This document shows positions 13,101 through 23,769 of a DNA stretch of 64,000 nucleotides, piece by piece. The stretch is from Monocercomonoides exilis. Lineage: Eukaryota > Preaxostyla > Oxymonadida > Polymastigidae. Each line of letters opens with the position of its first letter. Within the stretch, counting starts at the first letter, position 1. The notes under the pieces were generated by a model. That model made no database searches. It had not been told where the DNA came from and worked only from the letters and a program-made list of their open reading frames with translations. Position numbers and translations under genes: made by a program. The stretch lies in contig LSRY02000012.1 in NCBI GenBank assembly GCA_001643675.2, positions 250,501-314,500 on the forward strand. The letters are read 5' to 3'.

Positions 13101-16100
13101 TTCATCGCTATCACACCCTTTTCATTTTCTTGCTGCATTGATTTCATGGTCACATCTCTCAAACTTGCCTCTCCAGATACAGCGCACTCTTTGTCTATCA
13201 GCAAATTGCTGAAGACTGAAGGAATAACATGGTTCAGACCAGTATTCAACGAAGTGCATGGTCCGCTGGCTGCTCCGCACTGGCGTGAGTCTGTATTGTT
13301 TTCAGCTGTGGACGAGACAAATACAATCTCGTTCTGATACACAATCACAATTAGCAGCAGATCCTCCTCGTTCTCGAAGTGCTCGTCTGTGCAGCCCCAA
13401 ATTGCGAGCTCCTTGACAAACGGAGGACGAAAATCGAGCTGGAATTGGGCTAGTCCGATTTGTGAATCGATCTTGCTGCACTTCACAAACAAGTCTCTTC
13501 CCCTGAATGCTCTGTTCTCCAAAAATGTGGAGTTCACAAACTTGAATGGAGCCAGCTCTTCTGTCTCTGCTGCTGAGCAGTCCAGATACATTGCACCTCC
13601 TCTTCCAGTTGTGGAACAGAAACAACCAGTTAAGTTCGAATAGCAGCACTCGAGCAATCCTCCTTCGTTCAACTTCATTATCACGCCTCCTCCTTTCTCG
13701 CTTGCGCTGCTTCCACAGCTCTTTATCGATGTGTTCAGGATGGAAACGGTAATTGTTTTGCTTGTGAGACATTGAACAATGGATGGATCTGAAGGAGTGC
13801 TCTGTTGCAGCGAGTGAAGAGTGCAGCACTTCAGTTGAATTGTGTAACCTTCTCCATCGTTTGCTCTGCATGCTTCTTGCTGTTGTTGAGCAGCAATAAC
13901 ACTTTTTCCAGTGAGCTCGATGTTGTTTGTTGTTGTGTTTGTCAAGGAAAGACTGCCAAGAGAAGATGTCATTGCAATGTGATGTGCACACTTCATTGAT
14001 TCAAACGAACAAAAACTCAGCTCGCATGTTCCTGACAAGCAAACAACCACGCAATATGTGATTGTCTCTCCAATGACTCCAGAAAACTTGCAGCTGTCGA
14101 AAGCGAGGTTTCTGCCTGATGAGCAAATCAAATTGGAGTGGTGCCATTCTGCGCTGCAGCTACAGCAGATGCCAAGATTCAAGAAGCTGCATTCACCTGT
14201 GCTTGCAAGTGTCGAGCTACACACATCCTCAATTCCTGGCTTGGGGTTAATGGCTGGATTGAATTTCAGCAATGAATGATTCTCCACATTTTTTGATGTG
14301 ACAACCATATTTGTCACATCAACCTCGCAGTCAACAAGCACCTCATCCATTGCAACCAATTTATTCAATGCTGAATCGGATTCATCGCTTGAAGAAGGAA
14401 AGTGCATTTGTCCATATTGCATCGTCATGCAAGGCTCTCCCTCACTTCCGCACCTTGAAACGTCCCAACCGTTGTTTTTGCTCAGACATATCTCAGAAGA
14501 AATGAATGGGATCAAGAAACGGAGGAGATCAAAATCTGTTTTTGTTGAGTCGCTTCCAATGAACAGATTATTGCTGGCTTCTGCATCAGAAATGGCAAAT
14601 GCAAGTCTTTCTGCAGTTATTGATAAATTGAGATCAGACGAAATAACAAACAAATTCTTTCCCGCATGTGCGTTGCACATTTCGAAAGTTATATCCGCAA
14701 ACAAAAAGGCATCTGATGCTGAGCAGTCAACAAACAGCGCTCCTCCTTTGCCTTTTGTTTCGCTTTCTGCGCAACATTTTGTGAATGTGCTGTTTTTGAT
14801 CTTGAATGAGCCAGTTGAGCCAATCACTGCCTTCAATGCCCCTCCTTCATCGCTTTGTGTTCCTCTAATATCTGTTGCATTCCATTGGTCGCACTCTATA
14901 TCCATTGATACAAGCGATGAGAACAATATTGCACAATTAGCATCATTATCTTCGCGAGTTATCTTTTCAAATGAACATCCAAAAAGAGTCAAAACGTTGT
15001 TGTTTGCATTGTCATTTTTTTGGTGTTTGTTTGTGGAAGGAATGACACAAATAAGGGGGTAACTGCCAATTACAGAGTTCATGATCTTCAAAGTGATAGC
15101 ATCCGAAGGTGTATCTTCATTTGCTCTCGCTCCAATTGGTGCATGAGAGATGCAATCAGATTGCAGTGAGCAATGATCCATTTTGAGGATTCCTCCGCAC
15201 AACTCAAACAGCTGAAAGCTCACCTGATCCACTTCGCCCTCCTGCATGCTGAGCAGACATTCAACCATTGAAAAGTTGCTTTCAGAAGACAAGAAAATCA
15301 GCGACAGGACATCGTTGTTGAATGATGATGGGATTGCAAGCATTGCCTGTTCGATCGAAGAATTTCCTGAAACAGTCAACACTTTTCCTGATAGAGTGCT
15401 CACAGCTTTCAGAAAAGATATTTTCATTTTCGAGTTGCTTGCCGACTTCACCTCAGCATTTTGCAAGCACATTTCGTTTCTGATTTCTGTTGAAGTGCTG
15501 ATGGTTATTGCCTTCCCATTGATCTGAGCTAATCTCTGCATCCCATAATCCAGCGATGCACATGGGTAATCTGAAAACCCGCAAACAAATGTATTGGCTC
15601 CATTGCTGAGGCTTGCATAGAGGGTTTGTCCGACATCCTCCAGAAGCAGAACCAGAGGAACTGCATTTTCATGGTCCTCACCGTAATATCCTTGCAAGTT
15701 ATTGAATGAACCATGGTCACACTGAGCTGCAAAAGGAAGAGATTCCATTGTGATGCTTGCTTTCAGATCTGGCGAGCAAACAAACAGATCGCTTCCATGT
15801 TTTGCTTTGTTTGGGCTTTCTGTTGCAAAGGATGGATCTGAAACAACAAATCCAGCATCTGAGTCAACAAGATCGAAAAATATCCCTCCACCAAACCCTT
15901 CAAGCATGTCTGAAGGTGCTTCGCAGCCATTGAAGGTGCACAGAGTGATTGACAATGAACGTGGACTCGACAGAGAACAAAACAATCCACCACCCCCGCT
16001 CCCATTTTCAGCAACAGCACAGCCATCAAATGAACAGTTCTCGATTGAAAGTTGGCGTTCATTTGCATTTCCAGTTGTGATGTCAAAGCACGATCCGTTT

Positions 16101-19100
16101 CCTTTTGAGCACGTAATTGTGAGAAAGGAAGTGTTTTTTGCTTCCAGTGTTTGAATTGAAGATATCTCAATCAGACTAGATTCATCCATGCTGCAGCTTT
16201 CAATCGAAGAATTGTGAATTGTGAGAAGTCTGCTGTCTGCTGCATAAATTAACCCTTTATTTCCTTTGACGGTGACTTTGTTCACACTTAAGAAATCAAT
16301 TTCGCAGCTTGAGTGCGAGCCAGTGATTGATATGATTGGCTGAGAGACGCAAAGCATTCCGGGAATCAAAAAGTGTGCAAAGTTGATTGAACCTTCTGAA
16401 ACCAATGCAAAGGAGTATTCGATAATCTCTGATGATTCGAGGTCTTCGGATATTGTCAGTGCGCAGTCAGTCATAAAGAGCTCTTCGTCTCTCACATCGA
16501 AAAGCGATGAAAAAGGTGCCAATGAGGTTGAAGAGAGGGTGAAGGTTATTGCTGCGAATGAACAATCCACACTTGTGGTTATGAGTCCTCCCGTTCCTTC
16601 TATCGGCCCAGTTCCTATCACTGTTATTGTTGACGGAAGATTACGTTCACCAACATCATATCCAACTTCATTGAGCGCAAGCTTCTCTTTCAATTCTATT
16701 TTTTGTGAGATTTTGATCTTCTTCTTCACTGAAGCCTGAACATCAAACGAATATGAAAGTGTTTCGCATGGGTACAATGGATGTCCGCAGCAAACGTTGT
16801 CACTTCCTGTCGAAGATACAAAAACAAAATCTCCGCGAGCTTTGAGGAATATTTCCAAGGGGATAATTGTATTTGGAACCCTCTTGTCTGAGCCCATCAG
16901 CAACTGCGGAGAGTCAGATTCCTGCCAAAACCCAAAACGAGGCAAAAGGATGCTTGCATTCAAGTTAGGAGAATGGACAAAGGCATTTTTGCCGAAGGCA
17001 GCATTGTTCGAAGAAGTGAATTGTGTGCCTGAGATATTGAAGATTGAGTTTTCATCTCTTAGATCCATCATCAATCCCCCTCCTTTCCCGTTCTTTCCTT
17101 CTTCAAAAGCTGCAGTGCAATGATCGAATCTTGTGTCAGCCACAGCGCAACTGAATCCTGCGCTGAGACAGATGAACAGCCCTCCGCCTCCTGTGTCATC
17201 TCCTTGAGTGCAACAAGTGTCAAATTCACAAGTGTCAAATGAAATACTACATGATTCCTCAAGTGCTTCACTGCAAACAACACTCATGCATCCTCCGTTC
17301 TGGTTGCTCACAATGTTGGAGAATGATGCATTCACAAGAGTGGACATCTTGCAGTCGTTAATTGCAACAGCACAACCTTGAGCAAATGCAAAACCAGACA
17401 TCTTCACTGATCTCATATTCAGCTCTCCTTCATCGACTTGGAGAAGCGATTGTGTTGAAGGAAGATTTGAAGAGAGATCTTTTGTGAATGCACACAATTC
17501 CAGCTGCAATGTTCCAGAAGACACAGCATGTATTGCTGTTCTGTTGAAAACACACACAAAAGAAGTGTTGCCCACTTTCAAAAACCCGTTTGCAACATAA
17601 AACAAATCCACAGTTGTTGAGTTGGCAAGACACATAACTTTTGATTCGTTTGCAGCAACCCCAATGATTTCGATATGTTTCGAGTTGATCTCAATGTAGT
17701 TTTCAATGTAGTTTTCACTGAATAGCAATATGCTTTGATTCAACTGAGATCTCCACCTTGTCACTCCATATTCCACGGTTTTGCATTCAGATCCAATATT
17801 CCCACATGTGTTTATGTCACTTCCATCTTTGCTGATGCGAATTTCTGAGGGAGGAGATGGCAGCCAATCATCATGGGCTACGCCACGATCTCCGCATTCT
17901 TCTGCAAATCTGGCACAGATTACGACGTGCCTCGGTGCATTGGAAAGTGTGAAGCAGTGTTTTATTTCGTTCACAGCAGTATCAGCATCGTATCCTTTTC
18001 CGAGATATATATCTGCTGCATGTGTATCCTTCTGCACAGTATTGTTCTCAAACAGACAAAATTGAATGAGCAGAGATGTATTATGATCATTGTCAGAAAT
18101 GTCCAGGCCTCCTGCTCCTAAGGGAGCAGAACCCCCAGATATTGAGCAATTCGATATTACAATATCTTGCTTGTTGTGTCGATAAAACACTGTACCTGCA
18201 AAGTTGTAATTTGACACACAATTTAACATTTCGCTATCGTAAATTGAACCACTTCCTCCATTGTACCATGCAGAAGCTCCACCATATGAAGCTGAACAAT
18301 TGTGAAATTTGCATCCATTTATGTTAGTGAATCCATCATTAATATGGCCAATCCCACCACCAATAAGACTTTTTCCAGTACCATGGCAGTTTGAAAACAA
18401 GGAGTCATTCACATTGCAGTCAACTCCATAAATGAAAATGGCTCCTCCATAACTGAAGACTTCCTGATATGTACTTACACATTCGAAAAAGAAGCATTGA
18501 TTTATTTTGAGTGAACTGTTTCCGCCAACTGTAATAGCTCCTCCATTTTCTGCAGTACAACCAGTGAAATTGCAATTGATGAACTCGATTTCACCTTCAG
18601 AAAATGATCCTGCGTTACTTGTGTAATTTCTGTTTGAGAGTGTGTTATCAGCGCGAATGAAGGTTGTATTGGATGAGAAGAAGCCTTTTCCAAAAGAGGC
18701 GCATATTATGGTTTCATAAAGTGGTGAAGTGCAATCACTGACAAAACAATTAGCCATTCCACTCATTTGATTGTGATTGCTGGTGTGTTTTGAAGAGCAT
18801 AGAAAATGAGAGGAAATATTCAGAAATGTGCACATTGAAATGTCAACATCTTCAAAGCACCCATTTCCAATGAAAGGAGGGGAAGACACACAGATTGAGT
18901 TGAATGAGCTCTCCAACATCAATAAGCTTGCTTTTAATTGTCTTGCATGATCTGGTGAAGTGGTCAAAGAAGGAATCAAAGAGGCATCCATTTTGTGGAT
19001 GAATGAAATATTCCGTGCAACAATCAGCCCACCACGAATGTGAAGAGGAGCAACTTTGCTGAAAGTCAGAAGACTTATGCTGCAAGCAACCAATTCGACT

Positions 19101-19585
19101 CTTGAATTGTCAGCGATGATCAAGGATGCATTGTTTTTTGATTGCAGTTTTTTGCAGTTGCAGATTGTGAAAGTTGAGTTCGTCAAAAAGAAAGAAGCAG
19201 CCATCATGAATTGCTGATTGTTTGGAATGTGTGAATGTTTTGCAGATTGTTTATCTTTGGAAGAGAAATCATTTTCATAAGAATTGCGATCAAAAGCGTG
19301 TTTTTCGATGTCTTCTTCTGGAAGTGAACAGGTACTTCTGGAAGCTTGAAATGGACTTGGTGATTCATTTGTTGTGTCATTTGATGTATGATGGTGATGA
19401 AAGAATAAATGAAGCTGGGATGAAGAAGTTTCTGTTTTTTGTTTGATTTCATTCGTGTTAATATGATTTGGGATAGGCTCGCAACTTTGAGCAGTTTCTC
19501 TACAACTCGTGTTTGGTTGGAATGATTGGATGTAAATGTGAATGACCAAGATTGATAACAAAACAAAAAAATGAACTACGTTCAT
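10130..19585 (-). CDS. Giant type I membrane protein: beta-helix ectodomain, TM helix, degenerate kinase domain
   Basis: This is a single uninterrupted frame of 3151 residues with no introns. The start at 19585 gives a signal peptide (MNVVHFFVLLSILVIHIYIQ). The ectodomain consists of Cys- and Gly-rich strands such as NCNFTGCTAENGGAI and FGGGIFFDL, typical of right-handed parallel beta-helix (pectin-lyase-like) folds. Five times it restarts with a header like ISKDGSDINTCG followed by CKTVEYG, near residues 580, 920, 1320, 1700 and 2085. A transmembrane helix at about 2705-2730 (WILIVCIVIVVVLLIALVIF) is followed by basic residues. The cytoplasmic tail resembles a TKL/tyrosine-kinase-like domain: LRWKAPELMAN, FSIGMMLWECLTLQIPFGEY and GQVMRSCWSENYSERLSLNE. 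HRD and DFG are absent; their place reads LSPHVVLFSEHMVICIV, with an acidic/Ser insert, so it is probably a pseudokinase. A surface receptor or adhesin role is inference. Confidence 0.85.
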   Translation of the reverse strand: MNVVHFFVLLSILVIHIYIQSFQPNTSCRETAQSCEPIPNHINTNEIKQKTETSSSQLHLFFHHHHTSNDTTNESPSPFQASRSTCSLPEEDIEKHAFDRNSYENDFSSKDKQSAKHSHIPNNQQFMMAASFFLTNSTFTICNCKKLQSKNNASLIIADNSRVELVACSISLLTFSKVAPLHIRGGLIVARNISFIHKMDASLIPSLTTSPDHARQLKASLLMLESSFNSICVSSPPFIGNGCFEDVDISMCTFLNISSHFLCSSKHTSNHNQMSGMANCFVSDCTSPLYETIICASFGKGFFSSNTTFIRADNTLSNRNYTSNAGSFSEGEIEFINCNFTGCTAENGGAITVGGNSSLKINQCFFFECVSTYQEVFSYGGAIFIYGVDCNVNDSLFSNCHGTGKSLIGGGIGHINDGFTNINGCKFHNCSASYGGASAWYNGGSGSIYDSEMLNCVSNYNFAGTVFYRHNKQDIVISNCSISGGSAPLGAGGLDISDNDHNTSLLIQFCLFENNTVQKDTHAADIYLGKGYDADTAVNEIKHCFTLSNAPRHVVICARFAEECGDRGVAHDDWLPSPPSEIRISKDGSDINTCGNIGSECKTVEYGVTRWRSQLNQSILLFSENYIENYIEINSKHIEIIGVAANESKVMCLANSTTVDLFYVANGFLKVGNTSFVCVFNRTAIHAVSSGTLQLELCAFTKDLSSNLPSTQSLLQVDEGELNMRSVKMSGFAFAQGCAVAINDCKMSTLVNASFSNIVSNQNGGCMSVVCSEALEESCSISFDTCEFDTCCTQGDDTGGGGLFICLSAGFSCAVADTRFDHCTAAFEEGKNGKGGGLMMDLRDENSIFNISGTQFTSSNNAAFGKNAFVHSPNLNASILLPRFGFWQESDSPQLLMGSDKRVPNTIIPLEIFLKARGDFVFVSSTGSDNVCCGHPLYPCETLSYSFDVQASVKKKIKISQKIELKEKLALNEVGYDVGERNLPSTITVIGTGPIEGTGGLITTSVDCSFAAITFTLSSTSLAPFSSLFDVRDEELFMTDCALTISEDLESSEIIEYSFALVSEGSINFAHFLIPGMLCVSQPIISITGSHSSCEIDFLSVNKVTVKGNKGLIYAADSRLLTIHNSSIESCSMDESSLIEISSIQTLEAKNTSFLTITCSKGNGSCFDITTGNANERQLSIENCSFDGCAVAENGSGGGGLFCSLSSPRSLSITLCTFNGCEAPSDMLEGFGGGIFFDLVDSDAGFVVSDPSFATESPNKAKHGSDLFVCSPDLKASITMESLPFAAQCDHGSFNNLQGYYGEDHENAVPLVLLLEDVGQTLYASLSNGANTFVCGFSDYPCASLDYGMQRLAQINGKAITISTSTEIRNEMCLQNAEVKSASNSKMKISFLKAVSTLSGKVLTVSGNSSIEQAMLAIPSSFNNDVLSLIFLSSESNFSMVECLLSMQEGEVDQVSFQLFELCGGILKMDHCSLQSDCISHAPIGARANEDTPSDAITLKIMNSVIGSYPLICVIPSTNKHQKNDNANNNVLTLFGCSFEKITREDNDANCAILFSSLVSMDIECDQWNATDIRGTQSDEGGALKAVIGSTGSFKIKNSTFTKCCAESETKGKGGALFVDCSASDAFLFADITFEMCNAHAGKNLFVISSDLNLSITAERLAFAISDAEASNNLFIGSDSTKTDFDLLRFLIPFISSEICLSKNNGWDVSRCGSEGEPCMTMQYGQMHFPSSSDESDSALNKLVAMDEVLVDCEVDVTNMVVTSKNVENHSLLKFNPAINPKPGIEDVCSSTLASTGECSFLNLGICCSCSAEWHHSNLICSSGRNLAFDSCKFSGVIGETITYCVVVCLSGTCELSFCSFESMKCAHHIAMTSSLGSLSLTNTTTNNIELTGKSVIAAQQQQEACRANDGEGYTIQLKCCTLHSLQQSTPSDPSIVQCLTSKTITVSILNTSIKSCGSSASEKGGGVIMKLNEGGLLECCYSNLTGCFCSTTGRGGAMYLDCSAAETEELAPFKFVNSTFLENRAFRGRDLFVKCSKIDSQIGLAQFQLDFRPPFVKELAIWGCTDEHFENEEDLLLIVIVYQNEIVFVSSTAENNTDSRQCGAASGPCTSLNTGLNHVIPSVFSNLLIDKECAVSGEASLRDVTMKSMQQENEKGVIAMNAAIEKKSNHLLACSSRVAIEHLTFLFGNAFSSEHLCLLCVIDGNLSVTNALFTQEASSQNSDSLLNCSIIQLESGRLTINECCFASLHICSSCLTAIGGEYCSFSNTNITHVDAKRAMNLHNLTKLLIHQMHVAFCLFEDSSMILHDCRDCQIEKLQMNKVQSKANMIAFSSDRTDVKTSIRCYLLEFVNISVSAESLLFIACEDSSTEMSNLTFDGITLSNGCVVNAEFSSSKLILKQSLFSNITRNSVGPCCLSAESPSSQVAMEDCSFEKCKSASAKGSIISIAGLKQVEIASCTFDGANAARNTNENEEHLGDICQWNGSVVDMDKSSAMIKDTTIANASNGGLTANECNVTMLKGEMLNNNPKIEKYPSVRRNIICFGSAALNIGSLKGGDGARDNSSLWILNNGCKLEGLAAGRQSSFFIPTLESVEANDLGSWTELRFHGSLLLPCNLSYRLSITQGDASLLNVYPLETDQSISENEAHSSILSSIVSDLPDSAEVSVSILFGDLNSPSSTASFILKNRSVPKANGGERVVEGGKEEKFSWILIVCIVIVVVLLIALVIFVVRWRKQKRRTEELEVIVEDTVRKDPKAFEMVTMEMSPEAQWRRAEKEAEKSNEERIKKRVYEKSLGHSESSEHLLSESGSTEYILGRDSDKIPEWALEKVDEKEEEIRKRTPSPSISSTSTTDTSDTESTFVRSESLCPTTSSMSNLVDAMACSSPHEKLIVDLRDSLFMLLHGRNEKKEMAIGSLQQREQTAAQILFWVANLALHSFDEMDNPVQSLANLSPHVVLFSEHMVICIVMHSECSSDDSSDSSSISSTSTIITSTSDCSTANRNGRDSPPPSSAFEDDDDYRKECLRWKAPELMANRNAVATKKTVSFSIGMMLWECLTLQIPFGEYEAEIAARKIVNGERPNMGNADDSRLGQVMRSCWSENYSERLSLNELKREFIKLFPAGSVMLTVTDAITFESSSKGNETTTLSTTFN

Positions 19586-20293
19586 TGCAATTAAAAAAAT
19601 GTGAAGAAATATTAAGAACTTGGCAATGGACTTTTATTAGTCAAAAAAAAAAAATTTATGTACTAGGGTTATTTTTTTATTCGGATATTTTTTCATATGG
19701 GATCGAAAAAATTATAAAATTTTAATCTTATAATCGAATACTAATTTATGAACAAAAGAACATAATAATAAATATTGTTTATGGACTTTCTCTTGCTAAT
19801 TTTTCTTTATTTTTCTTATTTTCTTTATCCTCAGAACTATCAATAAAAAAAAAAGCAATTTTCGCTGAATTTTCGTTTTCTCCGATTTTTCTACATCAAA
19901 AAGTTATTTTCAACTATTTCTTGAAAATCTTCATTTCCTTTCATTCCTTCTTTCATATTCTTCATGTTCTTGGCTAATTATAACTTAACGAAGTCGCTCA
20001 AATTTTGTTTTTAATAGGATTTTTTTTCATAATAGTCAATAATGTGATAAATTTAAAGAAGTCAGCTCCGAAAAATTGAGCAATCTTTTGTTTTCAGAAA
20101 AATACATTTTTTTTTCCAAAAAATTCCATAATATTGGTTTTTTTGTTTTATTATTATTAAAAATTTTTCAAAATGGAACCTATTTTCAAATGGAATGGGG
20201 GAAAAAATGATATTGAAATAACTATGGTAAATGTTTTTTATCGGGGAACTCGAATTTTTCAAAATTTTTATTATTAACGGACATAAAATAGTA
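19586..20293. other. AT-rich upstream region holding one arm of an older palindromic element
   Basis: This is the 5' flank of the giant surface-protein gene, very AT-rich with long T runs and no coding signal. The last part, about 20200-20293, is similar to the reverse complement of about 27530-27600. It therefore appears to be the left arm of an inverted-repeat element interrupted by hAT-1. Confidence 0.5.
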
Positions 20294-20301
20294 TAAGAAT
20301 C
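20294..20301. repeat. hAT-1 target-site duplication, left copy
   Basis: TAAGAATC lies directly before the left TIR and recurs as 27190-27197 directly after the right TIR. An exact 8-bp duplication is the standard hAT insertion signature. Confidence 0.93.
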
Positions 20302-20715
20302 TAAGCCTTTGTGACTTACTGACTTTTAATGATAAAAATTTCGATTCTGACTGACTTTTTCATTTTTTTGAGTCAAAGCAATATTTTTTTTATTTGGAAT
20401 ATATTTTATTCAGTTTGAAAATTTTTTCACTCATAATATTTTTTTGAATTTCAAATATCCAAATCATAACTTCATGGAAAAAAATTAATTTGAATATTTT
20501 GTTAATGATGGGAAATGACCAGATCAACAATTAGGGAATTTCCAAGTCAGTGACTTGTTGATCTTTTTGTGTCTCAGTCAAAAAAGTCATGTCAGGGCCC
20601 ATCATTTTAAACAAGGATTCACTAATCAAAGAGTTTCAAGATGCACTAACAGATTCGAAAATTGTTTTATTGTTTTTTATCTTGCATTTTTTGTATAACA
20701 TTTTTTTATTAGGCT

Positions 20716-23571
20716 ATGAGTTATTTGAGAAAACTCGATGAATTAAAAAAATACGGATGCAACTTTTTGAATCTCACTCTGATGGAACGAAATGAAAAAG
20801 GAGCAGGTTTGCTTGTGAATATCTTTTATTTTGATTTACGATAAAAATCATTCAAAGTTTACAAACATCCTGTTAAAGAAAATGAGTTTTTAACAAAAGT
20901 CACATTGGAAGTTGTTAACGAAAAATTATGGATATCTTACATCCCATCAAACGAATGCGGAGCGCCAGTTAGGGAATATCACAAACAATACCTTTGTCCA
21001 AATGCAAGAGGAGATGCAGTTTGCGGTGTCAGTGGAAGAAAAAATTATGCTGGAATCAAAAATCATCATTGTTCAATTTTACTAACACAAAATATCACAA
21101 GTTTCAAACAATTTTCTTCTGTGATTAAAAATCGTGATGATCCAACAAAAAAATTTGATAATTCAATTAACTACACAAGCACAAATTTGGAATTTCTATT
21201 TGCGCAAATTGTGAGTCATTGCAACATTTCCATAGCTTCTGCATCGTCGAAAGAATTTAACAATTTCATAACTGCCTTAATAAAAATTTCTCAAGAAAAT
21301 CCAGACAAACATCCCACAAAAATATTCCCATATTTAACTAGAAGAAAATTAAGCAGCTTGATTATTTTTCAAAGTGAAATCGCAAAAGAAAAGAGGGCGA
21401 AAGAATTATTCGGAAAATGCATTTGCGTAATGATGGATGGTGGAATAGTTGGAGGACAAAAATGTACCGTTGTTACAATTGCTCCTCTGTCACTAGAAAC
21501 TACGACTTTTTTTTGGAAAGTTTATCCTCCTTGTTTCAATGCTAGTCACTATAGAAAATTAGCCTGGATCATAATAAAAGAATTGGAATCATTACATACA
21601 AGTGTTAGGTGTTTCTGTTCAGATGGTTTAAAACCTCAGAAAAAAGCACTGGAAAACTTCTCAACATCACTTGAAGAATATGAAGAATCTTTGCTATCAA
21701 AAATTAAAGTTGCTCCATTTTTTATTTATTGTTCTAACCATCTTTTAAATTTAGTCATAACAAAAGCTTTCACTAAAATTGATTTTCTTAGACAAATATT
21801 GAATGATCTTACATATTTTGCAAAATATGCCCATTCTTCGGCAATCAGAAAGTTACTAAAGCAAAAATGTCCTTCATTTGTTCAAACGAGATGGCTTTGT
21901 TTGTACCCAATTTGCTCATTTATAAGGAAAAACTGCGAGGACATTTTAAAACATTCGTTGATTTCTTCAGATAAAGTGTTAAATTCAGTATTGATGGAAT
22001 TATTGTTATTTCCTATTCATAGGCTTCAACTTTTTTTGGAAAACGATCAAACAAAACTTGGTGAAATTTTCCCTATGATCCTTCAAACGATTGGAATTTT
22101 ATATGGAATCAAATCCTTCCAAAGATTCAGATCTTCAAATTGGCAAAATGCAATTACTAATATTCTTGTTCTTATGCATAACCATTTTTTATTTGGAAAA
22201 ACAGGTGAAATGATATCACTGGCACACGCTTTAACACCAGTTGGAATTCAAAAGTTCATTAGAAATGAATTTACAAATTCATTTATTGAAGCAAAACACG
22301 TAATAGAAGAATTGGATTCAAAAGGAGGAGCAGAACATCCTCTCCATTCAATCAGTGAGCATTCAAATTCGGAAAAAACAATTCTTCAACAAGGTCATAT
22401 TAATGAAGACAATAGATTAGTTCGAATGAGATATTCCTCGTTTACACAACAAAAGGAAATTTCATCACACTCAGATTTTTTCAACTCAACAAATTCTTCT
22501 TTTTCATTTTCATTGCAATCAAATATATCCAATTGTTCTTCTTCCAGTTTGGATAAAAATCAACTTAGTGATATTTCTTCTCCTTTTCTAATTAATACTT
22601 TCTCTCCAATTTCTATGACACATAATTTCTATTTATCAAATGATAGTTTCAATCTTGCTTTGGAAAGGTTTCATTCATCTGTTAGAGATGAACAGGTCAG
22701 CTTTTTCACAATGTCTCAGAACCTCAATTGCTTTGATGATATGTTTGAAGATAAGAAACTTGATGACGTCTGTGCAGAAATTATCAAACTCCTTCGAATT
22801 GCAGATACAGTCGAAAAATGTGAAACACCACAGCAAGAAGAACCAAAAACAATGGAGGAATTTGAAAACGAATCGGATGATTTTGAAGAAGACCCTCTTG
22901 GAATTTTGTTGGCAGAAAGAGATTTGAAAGATCCTGATTTTCAAGCAGCTAATATTTTTGATTCAGTCATGAGATCTCCATCTTCATCTTCATCATCTTC
23001 ATCATCATCATCTCCATCATTATCTTCGTCTTGTTCATCATATTTTTTAACATCATCATCAAGATCATCTGACTCATTTTCCGACACGAATGAATCTTCA
23101 AATGTTGCAATTGAATCGGAAGATGATGAAGTTGAATTGCTTTTTGCAAGCAAAGTTTTCGATATCATCTCACCATCTTCGACTGACAAAGAAGACGAAA
23201 TGTGCCTCAATATATCTTCATGCATCACCTCAGATTGGTCCAATAGGATGGAAAGAAGGTTTGAAATATTAATAAACTCAGTTTTATTTAAAGAAGATCA
23301 AAAGCTGAAAGAGTTGTGTCTGAAGATATACCAAAGTGAGATGAGTGCATCGCCAAGTTCTGTTGTGGAAGATAATGCTCAAATCTATTATGTAAATTTA
23401 TCTAAGAAAAGTTTCAATCACACCATATATTCGAATATTTGTTTTTCTTTTGTTTCATCACCGTGCAGCGAAGCAAGCTGTGAACGAATTTTCTCGAGGA
23501 TGAAAAGAATAACTGGAGACAACAGACACTCTCTTTCATTCAACACTCTCAACGCATTGCTTTTAATTTAG
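20716..23571 (+). CDS. hAT-family transposase (hAT-1), two exons
   Basis: Cut-and-paste DNA transposase of about 934 residues. Exon 1 (20716-20806) starts MSYLRKLDELKKYGCNFLNL. A 51-bp intron (GTTTGC...CAAAG) in phase 1 leads into exon 2 (20858-23571), so the start is the ATG at 20716. An N-terminal Cys/His cluster (YLCPN, VCGVSGRK, NHHC) resembles a BED-like DNA-binding finger. The catalytic core shows the hAT pattern: first Asp in CVMMDGG, second Asp in RCFCSDGL, the conserved YCSNHLLNLV and FVQTRWLC blocks, and the Glu within SPCSEASCERIFSRMKRI of the C-terminal dimerisation region. A Ser/Asp/Glu-rich stretch (about 22900-23150) precedes that region. No frameshift or internal stop is seen. 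A further upstream exon is possible because TTATTAG directly precedes the start. Confidence 0.93.
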
Positions 23572-23769
23572 TTTTTCTTTATTCATTTTTTGCAATTTTG
23601 TTCATCTAAGTATTTTTAGACACATTTCATTTAATGAAACTTTCAAATAAATCTCAATAAATAAGGAAAAAAAATACATTATCTTTTTCATAAGAACAAT
23701 TATGAAATGAACACAATAAATAGAAATAACAATAAAACTATTTTCTTTGAACAATCCACTTCAATTTTA

